Made by a program: the position numbers and the translations under genes
Notes under the pieces: model-generated
Seen by the model: only the letters and a program-made list of their open reading frames with translations
Told to the model about the DNA's origin: nothing
Databases searched by the model: none
Shown here: piece by piece, positions 29,200-40,878 of the stretch
Layout of the letters: each line of letters starts with the position of its first letter
Position numbering within the stretch: position 1 is the stretch's first letter
Assembly (NCBI GenBank): GCA_030435675.1
Contig: CM059623.1
Location: 15,646,205 to 15,710,204 of the forward strand
DNA: 64,000 nt
Direction of reading: 5' to 3'
From: Steinernema hermaphroditum
Taxonomy: Eukaryota; Nematoda; Chromadorea; Rhabditida; Steinernematidae

Positions 29200-30132
29200 G
29201 CGTTTCTCTTTGGCGCTATTTATATTCAAGTCGTGTTGTTTACTGAAGTATCGATAATTTAACTTTTCATTCGGTGTAAATATCTATAAATCCCGGACTT
29301 CTTGTTTAGGCATGCTGTGCTATTTCGTAAGCAGTGGGGGAAGTCATTAGGCCGTCGTCGTAAAGCGACTTTGGGGACCGATAGATCCATGGAAAAGCTG
29401 CGATGAGTCACCGAAGTCTTTCGAAATGCAATTTACTCGTGCCATCTCCCCTCCCGATGGGAAACCGATAACCCTAGGGCCAACCCATTTGGGCGTGCGC
29501 GGCGACTCTGTGCCGTCGCAGACGGCGAACTTCAGCTGACGTCGTTCAGTTTCCGCTTTTTGCGCGCGTCGATTAGGTAGCAGATTTGCCGAATCCGAGT
29601 TCCGAGAGATTGTTGTCGGAAGAACAAAGAGAGATCGTTGTCGATGAGTGATGGAAGTCGTTTGGAGCGGAAGTTTGACGGTTTTCTGCGAATTAGACCC
29701 ATTTGGGGACTCTGGGTCTAGTGGTCTAGTGTACATGTCCTTACAGTGTCTATCTGCTATCTTCCGTTCGTCACTTTTCTCGAAGCGAGGCTTAGGATTA
29801 CGGTAGAAAGCGAAAAGTGAAATGTATTCTGTCTGGGAACACCCTCAAAAGGAATAATTTATACAATGGGAAGATGCCGAAGATATCGGCTAGTTCATCT
29901 TCCTCCACCTCAAAAGTGCACAAGCGCTCGAAAACTCTGGGTGGCCTTTCCTTGCTCTACAATTCACTTTGTTGTATAGATGAGTTTTTTGTCCATAAAA
30001 ACGAATGACCACTTGAGGGGGCTCAAGAAGTCGTAAATATGACCCTCTGGGAGCAGAGTACGAGCTTTTAAGGAAAGAAAAGCCTTTTGTTTCTTCTGTG
30101 TGTATAAAGGAGCTCAGTTCCGTTTTTTTAGG

Positions 30133-30355
30133 ATCCCTATCCCTATCCCTATCCCTATCCCTATCCCTATCCCTATCCCTATCCCTATCCCTATCCCTAT
30201 CCCTATCCCTATCCCTATCCCTATCCCTATCCCTATCCCTATCCCTATCCCTATCCCTATCCCTATCCCTATCCCTATCCCTATCCCTATCCCTATCCCT
30301 ATCCCTATCCCTATCCCTATCCCTATCCCTATCCCTATCCCTATCCCTATCCCTT
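30133..30355 (+). repeat. Hexanucleotide array (ATCCCT)n, about 37 copies
   Basis: An essentially perfect run of ATCCCT units lies between TTTTTTTAGG and TGGTCC. It has no visible interruptions, which implies recent expansion or efficient homogenisation. The unit AGGGAT/ATCCCT resembles but is not identical to the nematode telomere unit TTAGGC. Confidence 0.97.
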
Positions 30356-30779
30356 GGTCCCATCATTGGCATCCAACAAAGGCACATCCGTTTTGTGCAA
30401 TCCGCAAAATCTGAGCCGGACGCGCCTCCCCTCCAATGGAGCCAATTTGTCCGGCTGCCATCTAAAAGCCAATCTCTTTCGCGTCGAACACATCGTTCCG
30501 GGCCCGTCATATCCAATCGAACGATCTGGCAACCAATCCGTCTTGCCCATTGTTTTCTCATTATCTCGCCTCGCGTGCACTCGCAATGGCTATACGACAG
30601 CGCGCGCAGTCCTAAGGCTGCGCGGCGCCGTCTAGCCTCCAGCTCCAAGCCTCGGTGGCCGTGGCCCCGGGAACATGACGTATGTGTGCGCGCGAGATCG
30701 ATTCGACTACCGGCGCGCCGTGCACACTTCTTTGGACCTGACGATCTGGCGGGGAGACGCTAAAAGTTGCGGAAACGAC

Positions 30780-30930
30780 CCTAATTAGCCGGCGAATGCA
30801 AATTGCCCCGCGGAGAAGGACGAGTCTCATGACGTGAAGTGCTCATATGCTTCCATGAGCCGAACGATGATTAGGGGACACGTGCATGAATATTCGAGTA
30901 AGGTCATAGGGTGGAGGGAGGGCGTCCCGG
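30780..30930. promoter_or_regulatory. Candidate cis-regulatory module
   Basis: Within 150 bp there is a CTAATTAG homeodomain-type core (about 30781), an ATGCAAAT octamer (about 30796-30803), a TGACGT half-CRE (about 30830), a CACGTG E-box (30879-30884) and an ATGAATATTC POU-like site (about 30887). The density of recognisable sites in a gene-free GC-rich island suggests an enhancer. Function and target gene are inference only. Confidence 0.35.
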
Positions 30931-31227
30931 CCAGCCAGTAACGATCGAATTCGAGTGGGACACGGTCGAGCTGGCCCTTTCCGCTTTGATGTATGACGTG
31001 ATATATTGCGCAGGTGTTAAGTTAAACGTTTTTCCAATAATACGGAAAAAAAAATTCGTATCTTATTCCCTATGTCCCATGTCTTCACCTATCCTTCAGT
31101 CCCATCTTTGTCTTTCACTGATTCAGTTGTCTTCTTGGGGACTATTATTCCTTTGCTACTCGATTCTATGACTTTCCATGCTAAGAAAATGGTGAAAAAG
31201 CATGTACACCGCAAGTGAAAAAGATTT

Positions 31228-31310
31228 GTCGTCCGCAGGATTCGAACCTGCGCCCTCCGAAGAGGACTGCGACCTGAACGCAGCGCCTTAGACCACTCGG
31301 CCAGAACGAC
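31228..31310 (-). tRNA. tRNA-Leu (anticodon CAG)
   Basis: On the minus strand this 83-nt sequence folds as a class II tRNA. The acceptor arms GTCGTTC and GGACGAC pair with one G-U. The D arm contains the A box TGGCCGAGTGG. The anticodon stem TGCG/CGCA encloses TTCAGGT with anticodon CAG, the long variable arm TCCTCTTCGGAGG is typical of tRNA-Leu, and the T arm contains GGTTCGAATCC. No intron and no encoded CCA. A pol III terminator-like T run follows downstream on the minus strand. Confidence 0.96.
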
Positions 31311-32011
31311 TTCAGTTGAAACAGTTGCGTGATGGGCTTACATCAAAACAATGTAAAACAAAAACTCGTTTTTCTTTATTTTGCTCGAATTCTTATTGCT
31401 ACAAAAGCGTTTTGTCGACGAAACTGAGGCAGGTGCATAGGATATTGCTTTCCTGGAAATGTGTTTACATTCGTTGAACACATTTTTTGATGTCGTATGG
31501 CTCACGGCATCTATTTTTGCTTCTCGTGTTAGTTATTAACGTTGATGTGTTTAATGGATTTTGCCTTAAATGAATGAGTAGTGCTTTCGTCATTGTATGA
31601 CATATTTGTTGACGCTGGATGTTCAGAGATGTAGAGGTCATATGTTTGCCTTCTTTTGAATAAGTAAGCAACTCGAAAAGATCATCTATGGGGCGAATTA
31701 ACAAACACCATTGCCAAAAATTTCAGGTATGTCCACAACCACTGACCACCTATCGCTAAGCCTATTCATGGCCATGCTATGAGGTCGCTTTGGGAACGAT
31801 GGTTTCATTTTTGAGGACAAAAATGCCATTAGCCATCACACTATGACGTCCACCCTATTCCGTTAACCCGTGACGGCCTTTCGGATGGAAACCGTAGCCC
31901 TGAGGGACGGAAGGTTGGCGTAGATTCGTTTTTATTCCAGTCTGACCCGGTATACAATTGGTTGTCGGTCTTGAACGCATACTTGCAGTGAATTGGCCCC
32001 TATCTAGCTAC

Positions 32012-32091
32012 ATGTATGGCTCACTGCGAAGGTGTTCGCTTTATAAACCGGTCGGTTGCGGTTCGACGCCGGCCTAGGTCCTTTTTTTTCG
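32012..32091 (+). repeat. tRNA-like sequence, possible SINE
   Basis: TGGCTCACTGCGAAGG resembles a degenerate A box. About 45 bp downstream, GGTTGCGGTTCGACGCCGGCC matches a T arm with B box GTTCGACGC, followed by a T8 run that could end pol III transcription. A related, more decayed copy lies at about 48899-48980. No proper acceptor stem is seen, so it is not a functional tRNA. Confidence 0.4.
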
Positions 32092-32441
32092 GTGTTAGCC
32101 TTCACACTCTGACTTGCGTAATCCGTGAGCAACGGTCATATATTCCATATCCGAAGTACTAGATGGGATTGTGATCTGTCGCATTTAGTGTTATTTTGGT
32201 CGGTAAGTTGAGTTTCTTGAGAAAACCAACAGCCAGTGCGTTCTGGAAACGTAATGTTTTTAGAACTTGTTGTGGTTCGCGCTAACTTAACTCTACGGCT
32301 TCTATTTTTGAATTCTGTCGCACTTGTTTGCCATTTCGTTGATTTTTATTTTTTTTTGTCTATCAATAGATAAACTATTCTCATTTGATACTATGAGGGT
32401 CCTTACCTTGAGCTAACTGACCTCTTTTTTCACCTAACACT

Positions 32442-32508
32442 AGGGCTGGCATTCGAGTCAAATAGGACTCAGCGGGCCGAGTCGTCTCGAAGTGCGAACC
32501 CTACCTAA
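32442..32508. repeat. Small foldback element
   Basis: The ends AGGGCTGGCATTCGAG and CTCGAAGTGCGAACCCT form an imperfect inverted repeat around a GC-rich centre (CAGCGGGCCGAG). Size and structure suit a miniature non-autonomous element or a stem-loop relic. Confidence 0.5.
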
Positions 32509-35500
32509 CACTTCAGGAACCGCTCCCCCTGCAGTTGAAAAGTCTACACTAGACATAATGACTCTCTCGCCCATACCCCTAGGGTGCTGTCAGTCTTTCC
32601 AGTTTCATCCCTGCAGACCCATCAATGATCAGCTGTTTGCCTCGCATGAGCTATGTCTTGAAAAATGAGAGCGTCGTCGCGTATTTTCACTGCTGATCTT
32701 CATACCGTACTCTGCAAGATTTCACTGCATGACGCAGAAGGGCAATTTCCATTGATAAGTTGTTTACTGGTCTATTACACGGCGTTTTGCTTTGAAAACT
32801 TCTATCTGAACCAACGTCATTTCCGTTGACGTGTTTACCACTCGCGCCATGATACCGCTTCTTGGATTTAAGCGTCCCTTCATTCACTCAAACGCTTGAG
32901 CCTTGTTTTCGACGTTTCCTTCTTTTACTTTCATAATATCCCTGTGGAATGAGCCCCCTTTGGTTACTCAAACCATGCATAATGCAGGCCAAACCGACAC
33001 AATACAGCCTGCCTCAAGCTGTTCACAGAGTTATCTGTCTGACGCAATGTCTAGACATTTGTTGGCTTTTTTGCTAATCTCCCTCGGAAGGAAGTCGTTG
33101 CACGCTTTTTTGTGTGCATTGTCACTCAATCAGGAACCCTTTCATGGCCTGGACGCCTCGGCTTTGTGCTTTGCTCCGAAAAGTTTTCCCAAATTGACGT
33201 CAGTTCCTATGGACCCATTTGGTAAACACGGCCATCATGGGCCTTCATCTCATTTTTCAACGATTTCCTTTTGGGCCTCATCGTTCATTTCGCGCCGCAG
33301 CCTATGGTCTTTCACTCCTAGACCTCGTTGAGATCTGGTCGTCTGCGATTTTTTCTTCGATACAATTATGCGGCTATATATCTGCCTACTTATTTGCACT
33401 TGACAAGGAAGTAGTCTGCATGCGGCACCATTAGATTGGCTCTCCGTTGGCAGTGGATCGAAAAAAGAGGTGTGGATAAGGATCTGACGTCTGCGGAAGC
33501 TCTTTTTGGATGTTCATCCAGAAAAGTGTACTTTTAAGTTCCCTCATGTACCGCCTCTATGTATCGAGCGTCAACATTAGTGCGGAGTGGAAGAAATTTA
33601 TGGATCGCCATAAGTGGAAGTGCAGACATAAATAAGAAGTCGGTGAAATATGCATGTCTCTTTCCATTCTCTTTTTAGTCGGTACTTCGACGGCTTCAGA
33701 CAACTTCACAGTCGATTCAAAAATAAAAAGAAAAATCTAATGTGTACTTCGATTTAACTGGAGTTTTGGGGTGATATCGCTTTACTTGTTCGCTATTTGA
33801 TACCATCTGTAGATTGTCCATAAATGAGAATGACCAATCTATGACTATCCATGGAGGTGGATCAATCTTATCCATATACATACCCTTTTGGGACGGTAAG
33901 ATTCTACTCTAACAATCTCTCATGTGGCGGTTGACCTAAGCTATGGTGTACACCTGAAATTTCTTCATTGAGCCCACCAAATGTTTTATAATTCTACCTA
34001 ATGTGAAATGTTACCCATCTCGCATGGCTGACAACGGTTAGGCAATTTTGAAACTATATGTAACCTGGCCGACATGTGGTATTGACCAAGGGTGTATATA
34101 AAAACAGGTACCTTATCGCACGTTTCCATCTTCCCTGTCAGTGTGCTTTCAACAAATAATTTGATGTAGAGAAACAAACGCGGAACAGGTCTATCAATAA
34201 GAATCGTTTTGGTAACCATGGTTCATCTTGTTCTGTATTATTCCTATCCATATCTATGTTTATAACGGTTTCTGTTCTTAATTGGCGATCTCGATGACAT
34301 ACTGAGTTATCTAATAGCTCTCTCGATGGAAAATACTAGAATAAATTCTCCTTTTCAAGTCTTTGAGCCAGAGATTAGCTCGATCCGAACCTGAGCCACC
34401 CGAGCTGAGCCGGAGCCGGCGAAATATTAAATCCAGCTGGCCAATGTGAGCCGCAACCGGCCTAGATTGTGAAATTTCACCGAGCCGGCATCTCTGCCTG
34501 GAAAATGCATGACTAACAGACGCACTTGCCCACCTTGTAGAAGCCATAATCTGAGTACCCTTTGTTATCGTATTACTATTAATCGTGTTTTGTTATTTAT
34601 GTTCAGTTGGGCAGATGGATGAATCACTTATTGGCCTAATACAAAACTTAGCTTGCCTCGGCCTAATTTTCAACAGGTGTGTTCGGCTTTGTATCGACGC
34701 TTCGGGTGATATCCTCACTATATGTATGTTATTTTGTGTGCCCAATAAGGTAGCGTTCTTTTCGTTCTTCTTTAGATTTAGATGTTTTTAATTTCGCAGA
34801 ACTTTCTGGTCAACCTGTATATCTAAAGAATGGATGGCCTACTTCAATTTTTAAAGATCAACTGACATCATAAGACTGGCTATTTTGAGGGCGAACATCC
34901 CTTTATTTGAGTGCCCATATTATACGAATATGACACTGCCCAAGATTCATAAATGTGCCAAAATTCCGGCAGCTCGATGGGGAGAATTCTTTGTTAGGTT
35001 CAGAACGAGCCTTTAGTGGTCTTTGTAACCAAAAGAACAGGTTCATTCTGATCTCTGAAACTTGGACTCACGTCATAGAGATGATTATATTTTAATGAGA
35101 TTTTCAGAGCGAAGAGTCCGCTTCGAATATCATCACTTATTTCGACGAAAATACCATTAGCTGACGTGACACATAGCGGTTTTGCTCCTATCTTCATCTC
35201 ATTCTTGATACCTCTGACCTCCGACCCCGTTGGCTCACATAACGATGTCAAAAAACTTCGACTTTCGCGTGTGCATGAATGTTTCATCCTCACATCGTGT
35301 TTCATGATCACAAAAACAAACAATTCCGCGGCTTGCACGACCCTGACAACCAATAGTCAGTCTGCCTTTGTGCAAATACGGCACACAGCTCGTATCGCTT
35401 CACTACATGCATATTCTATCGTGTTCACCATGGAGAAACGGAGTGTAAAATGTGACTATTTCAGGGAGAAGGAAGTGGCGAGTTTATCCAAGTGAATCAC

Positions 35501-35795
35501 ATTTACCATATTCCGAGTATTTCTATTCTGCGAACATGTGCTGAAAGCGGCGAAAGGTCAGCAGAGGCTGCAAGGCTTCAGAACCTTTGGGATAAGGGTG
35601 ACTTTTTAAGTAGTGTGTATCACTTAAGAGTGGTCCTTATTTAGACTAGGAATCATTTCCTGAGGTGTCCTCCCCAGATAGAGCGTAGGCTGGTAGGTAG
35701 AGTATTGGTTGTAGAGCAATTGGTCCATATGTAGGCATACAATAGTCATAAACACATTCAAGTAGTCAACTTTATCATACACTTCAGTTCTCTGT

Positions 35796-35862
35796 GTGGC
35801 TGAACTGGGTAGCCTCTTGGTTGTCATTTTTTGGGCCCGGGTTCGAGTCCTTCCGCAGTTAT
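35796..35862 (+). repeat. tRNA-like sequence, pseudo-tRNA or SINE head
   Basis: TGTGTGGCTGAACTGGGTAGCC matches an A box and a D arm (GCT...AGC pairing). GCCCGGGTTCGAGTCCTTC supplies a perfect B box about 35 bp later. The anticodon region has a T6 run and does not form a clear stem, so a functional tRNA is unlikely. Confidence 0.4.
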
Positions 35863-37302
35863 TTCTTTTTCACTCAAATTCTCTATTTGTGTCCTGGTGA
35901 TTTTCAAAACCACACATTGATATTGAACTGAATTTAAATTGAAATTATGACGGAAAATATGTCGAAATTTGATAATTATTGACCTTTATAGGAGGCCAAA
36001 TATATGTTCTTCAAATCATCCATCCACGGGCTACTGTGGCCTGGTTTTAGTTGACTGATGCTCGATGAAAGATCGAGCGGAAATTGAAGACGTGGCTTCT
36101 TAGGTCTTCCTTGGACTTTTCCATTTAAAGCTCCTGCTAAAAGCGTTCGTTAGGAACTGCACGAAGAAGTCAGGAATGGGCGTTCTTTCGTGAACGTCAA
36201 ATCTCCCTATAAGAAGGCGCAGATAAACATTCAGTTGACATTCCCTTTCTTCAGGTTTGATTTTTTATTTGAATCTGGGTCTTTGTATCTGTGATGGGAC
36301 GTGCTTGGTTATGTTTCGTTCCCCTCGTGTTGTTTTGGTCGATTGTGTCATTTTCAATGCTGGTGTACTTCAATGGCACAATCCGTTAAAGTACAACAAG
36401 TTGATTCAAAAAACAAAGAAGGAATAGATGTAAGAAGCGAATATCAAGGGAGGTATTTTTGTTTCGGACAGCCTGTGGAATGTCTCTGGAGAATCTGCCT
36501 TTCACCTCCTTGACCACAGGTTGTTATCGTCGAAGACCCCTAACAACGTTCACATCCGGCTTTGCGGGTATTTCCTAAGTGAAAGGACGCCTTGTTAATG
36601 TAGGTCTACTGAAACGATATCATTCGGTTTTTACCCAGCAAAACTCATCCTTGTATCAGCCTAATTTCTCAACAAAACCCCTAACATAGCGTGTAAAAAC
36701 GTCCCAGAACTGCTCTCCTTCATGTAAGAGATCAACATTTAAGTACCATCATTTGCGCCTTGTTTTGACAGACATGCCTAACGGATTCTATGAAGAACGC
36801 CCGATGAGCCCTTATAGCCAGGCAAAAATAGAACGTGACTCATAGCACTTTTGAGATTTATGAAGATTTTTGAGGTTTTGTTGCTTCGACAATCCCTATG
36901 GGACTTAGACATCTCGGAAAGGGCAGATGTCAACGTGTCACATAGGAGAACAACACACTGATTCCCTGAGGACTAAAAAACAATCCGAAAGTACTGGTAT
37001 ATATCAAATCTACAGTAGTCAGAGGCATGCACGTGTTCTGTACACAGGGGAACTATTAATATTTCTGGATTTCTATCCCTAGAAATTGTTTTGTGCTACC
37101 GTAACGGGGGATTTGTGTTCACTACTTCCACACACCTTATGCAGGCCGTGACTTTAGCGGAGATGAACCTGTTTGTTACTGACTGTTACTGACGGCACCG
37201 CCCGAATATCCGTGTCGCTGCCGAAATCTCGCTCAAAAGTCTGTACCAACATCCAGCCAATCCCGCTACGTTCATTTTTCCCAACCTCAGCGCGAATATC
37301 CC

Positions 37303-38041
37303 CAAGATTCAAGCCTGTCTTCAGCGAGATAAAATTTAATTTTAGTAATTTTTTTTAAATTTTTTTTATTTAATTTCTAATTTTAGAGGGCGGGGGGCAG
37401 AATAGGGGCAGAAAAAAAAGATCTTGAGCTCAGAACATCTTTTAGTTCTGTAGATTGAAGAGGCTTCTTTTTGATTCTGAATCAACTCACGGTACTCCAA
37501 TGAGCACGGATGTACACCAAGACTTAAAATGAAATGTCAGTTCCTCATTAACAGAACAACTGATTCTTATGGAGCATCCCTAATCGTCTTCCTATGAAAC
37601 CAGGCGACAATAGAAAAGTCCATAAGACGACCAAAGAAGATTCGTTTTCCATTTCCGGCACTATCTGTAGGCGTTCTTGTTTCTGCGCTGTCCTAGTCTA
37701 ACACAGTAGCCACTATAGTAAAAACAAAATGATCGGTTGACTGAGGCTGAGTTGACGAGTTCCAGATTTCCAAACAGTGGGTGGTAAACAGGATGTTGCG
37801 TCAAAAGCGACGCGCGGAATCGGATGCAGGTCCGGAAGTTTATCCGACTCTGCATCGTCGAACTCTAACGCTTCTTATTTTTGTTATCCATGGGCGAATG
37901 ACTAGTCAGTGGACAAAAATACATTTCTGAATCGTCCATTAAGTGATGGCTTCTCGCGACGATATCGTAGCCCATATTGATATTTCCGTTCTAGTCTTGC
38001 TCTAATGTCTTTCCGGTTACGTGTCGTAAGTGTACGGTATG
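37303..38041 (-). repeat. Duplicated element, copy A
   Basis: About 740 bp shared with copy B at 40137-40878. The best block is 37560-38041. On the minus strand both copies keep an open C-terminal frame ending with REKPSLNGRFRNVFLSTD, preceded by LTTRNRKD. A second frame starts MQSRINFRTCIRF. The copies differ by scattered substitutions and indels, and the flanks are unrelated. The shared frame may be the relic of a transposable-element protein, but I do not recognise the family. Confidence 0.75.
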
Positions 38042-38825
38042 TCACTTCCTTCATTAAAGTGAATTTTGATGTTTGAGTGGAACTGCTCGCCAGAAACTCG
38101 TACAATATGGCGCACTCCCTTTTCCATTCACAGAGCTGCCCACTCATTCGTGCATCTCAATCACCCTAACCCAACGACCCATAAATTCGGCTCCCTTGTT
38201 TTGGAACTAATCCCACAATTGCGCTTATTTACGCATCGCATCCGACTGGCACGGACCATCCTCTCCCGCTTCTTCTAGCATTAATTAATAGACGCCGCGC
38301 CCCGCGCGTATCAATTGCGCGCACCCCTTTTGGTGGCATAAACAAAAACCTCCTCCTCCTCTTCCTCCTCTAATCTTGCAGCTGCCGCGCTCATTTGATT
38401 AATATCTTAGGATGTTCCCTCGGCGTGCGCCATAGATACAACAACGCGCCTCTTTGACGTCATTTTGCCCGGCAAGTGTGCACACATACACGAAATGGGA
38501 TATGTGCTGGAAGGAGGCGCCGAAACTACGTGCGGGAACTTCATCTGTCGCCGGCATGGCGGTCAGGGTGAGTCAACTGGGGGCGTTCCGGTTCCAGAAC
38601 TTAGGCTCATGTGTGGGCTGCATTTACTGTATGGGTGTCAGTTTTTTAATTACCGTGGATGTCGATAAGGTTAGAAGATAAGAGAGAGGAACAACCCTGT
38701 TTCGACCTGATTTGTACAGTAAGCTCAAGAGCGCAGACTGTGAATTGTCTTTGGTGGATTTTGAGGGCGCCTCTCTTTGTGCCAGAAGTCGACTTACATT
38801 CAAACGTCACTGAGGCTAGTGCTAA

Positions 38826-38880
38826 TCGTGAACCGGCTCACGGATCGACCGAACGGCTAGTCCATCCGATCCTGTGAGTA
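38826..38880 (-). repeat. Foldback-family fragment
   Basis: The minus strand reads CTAGCCGTTCGGTCGATCCGTGAGCCGGTTCA, which closely matches CTAGCCGTTCAAACGATCCGTGAGCCGGTTAA inside the foldback element at 51053-51149. It appears to be an internal piece of the same family without clear terminal repeats. Confidence 0.55.
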
Positions 38881-38954
38881 TCCCTAATAGTCCATAAATA
38901 CGATAAACCGTGAGTAGGCTTTTCGGTTTCCCGATAACATCTATCTCTCACGAC

Positions 38955-39105
38955 CAGGCTTGGGCATCGGCTCGGCTGTATAACCGTCTCAACTACTTGA
39001 ACCGACTGGTCACTGGTTCAGCTAATCCGCGAGCTGTTGAATGGCTGGCGCCAGTCGCGAGCCGACTGAACGGCTGGTCATTCCGATCCGTTTGTGCCCA
39101 GGACT
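38955..39105. mobile_element. Foldback/MITE-like element
   Basis: The ends AGGCTTGGGCATCGG and CCGATCCGTTTGTGCCCAGGA form an imperfect terminal inverted repeat. The interior has repeated GGCTGG, GACTGGTC and GAGCCGACTGAACGGCT phrases like those of the 51053 element. No coding capacity. Confidence 0.55.
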
Positions 39106-40136
39106 ATCTGCATGATAATGATCCACCTAGAATAGTCAATGTCGACTTTTGTGAGGCCCCCTATTCACTACTTCTTTTATCGCAAATCATCTCAGCCTGT
39201 TTATGCCTCTTTAGTCAAGTCAGAGACTTGGAGGAAGGATGGTTCTTTTTGTCTAATAAATACTGTCTTTGAAGCTAATTAACCGGGAAACAGGTATTGA
39301 CTACAACTATATTAAGTGCTCGATCTAGATCCACTGATTCTACGTGGAAATCGCCAGCCAGCAGATTCCACAAAGCATCTTATGCCGTCCAGCCAATCCC
39401 CTTATTTCTAAAACCGTATCAATAAGTAGCTTTCGAATGGGATCATATCTGGCACAGCATCTGATCTGCACTTATCTCCTCCCCGCCTCATCTCGCTAAT
39501 GTGCAAAGGTTCCTCTCATTTCACACCCATGTCGTCGACTGCCAATCGGCTGATCTAAAACATGGATATGAGTACGGTGATGTTGAGAACGGTTCACAAG
39601 ATCTCCGTATCCATATCCGTATTTTAGACCACCATCACTACAGCTGTACTCCGAAATCCACTACGTGCCATTCTGCATTCTTGTCACATCCCATTTCCAT
39701 CATAGTCCATCAAAAAGCTGAACGCACTCCGCTTCCTTCCGGTCCCTTTTTACATTCCACTTTTTCACGTATCCTCCATAATGCTCGCCGGCCAAAGACT
39801 GCTCCAAAAACGAATGCTGTTTTGCAGCACTGAAGCACGGCTTTCGGCAAATTAGATTGATGGCGAAGCCTCGGGCGCAACATTTCATCACATGGCCCGC
39901 TGCTTTTATTCCCGAAATAGCGATCTATTTTTCATGTCTTTCCGGTTCTACAGACAGCAGCAGAAGAGCAAAGGTTAGGAAGCTTTTAGCAAATTGTTTG
40001 GCTCACATGCCATCATAGAAAATGGCCCAACAGATCTATCAACAAATCAGATTAATGATGCAACATTTCATCGCTTGCGCTCTGCAAAATGGCTTTTTTC
40101 AATTAGGAGATGACGGCGGGGCTAGATTTATGACTC

Positions 40137-40878
40137 TTTGAAGATTTCGACCCGTCTTCGCGGAGATTAACGTGTGGCCAGAGGGGTGTACTTGAGACGT
40201 ATACTTAAGGGGGGTTCTAGAGGCAAGGGGCAATGAATTACAATGCAGGTCTAGAGCTCAGACCATCTTCTAGTTGGCAAATTGAAAAGGGTTGCACCTT
40301 CTTCTTGATCCTCAATCAACTTACCGTACTCCAATGAGCACGTATGCACACCAAAAGTTTAAATGTTCGTCACTGAACGGGAAGGAACACAAAACTGATT
40401 CTTATGGAGCATGCCTAATCGTCTTCCTATGAAACCAGGCGAAAATAGAAAAGTCCATAAGAGCCTCGTTTTTCATTTCCGGCACTATCTATGGGTCTTG
40501 ACTTTAGACGTTCTTGTTTCTGGGCCGTCCTAGTCTAACACGATAGCCAGTATAGTAGAAACAAAGTGATCGGTTGACTGAGGCTGACTTGAAGAGTTCC
40601 AGATTGTCAAACGGTGGGTGATAAACAGGATGTTGCGTCAAAAGCGACGCGCAGAATCGGATGCAGGTCCGGAAGTTTATCCGACTTTGCATCGTCGAAC
40701 TCTAACGCTTCTTATTTTTGTTATCCATAGGCGAATGACTAATCAGTGGACAAAAATACATTTCTGAATCGTCCATTAAGTGATGGCTTCTCGCGACGAT
40801 ATCGTAGCCCACACTGATATTTCCGTTCTAGCCTTGCTTTAATGTCTTTCCGGTTACGTGTCGTAAGTGTACGGTATA
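40137..40878 (-). repeat. Duplicated element, copy B
   Basis: Homologous to 37303-38041, same orientation, 2.1 kb further on. The minus-strand frame 40739-40957 shares its last 45 codons or so with copy A but has a different N-terminal part (MELNEKLDKLAVDLLK). The boundary of homology falls near the TACCGTA-like sequence GTGTACGGTAT in both copies, which suggests the element end. Confidence 0.75.

Larger units (their letters stand above)
29200..31227. other. Intergenic region downstream of rpt-3
   Basis: Contains the rpt-3 3' UTR, the (ATCCCT)n array at 30133-30355 and a GC-rich island at about 30370-30950. Three open frames across the array (encoding RD, SL and IP dipeptide runs) are products of the hexamer and not genes. 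No protein-coding gene is supported. Confidence 0.6.

Noticed and set aside
30133..30355. Interstitial telomere or CRISPR-like array
   Set aside because: The unit is ATCCCT and not the nematode TTAGGC/GCCTAA, and there are no spacers between units, so it is a simple hexanucleotide satellite.
29890..30763. Open frames encoding (RD)n, (SL)n and (IP)n
   Set aside because: They are direct translations of the (ATCCCT)n array in different frames, without a gene context.
33000..33331. 142-aa plus-strand frame in the desert as a gene
   Set aside because: Ser/Phe/Leu-rich product, no motif, no neighbouring exon in phase; likely chance.
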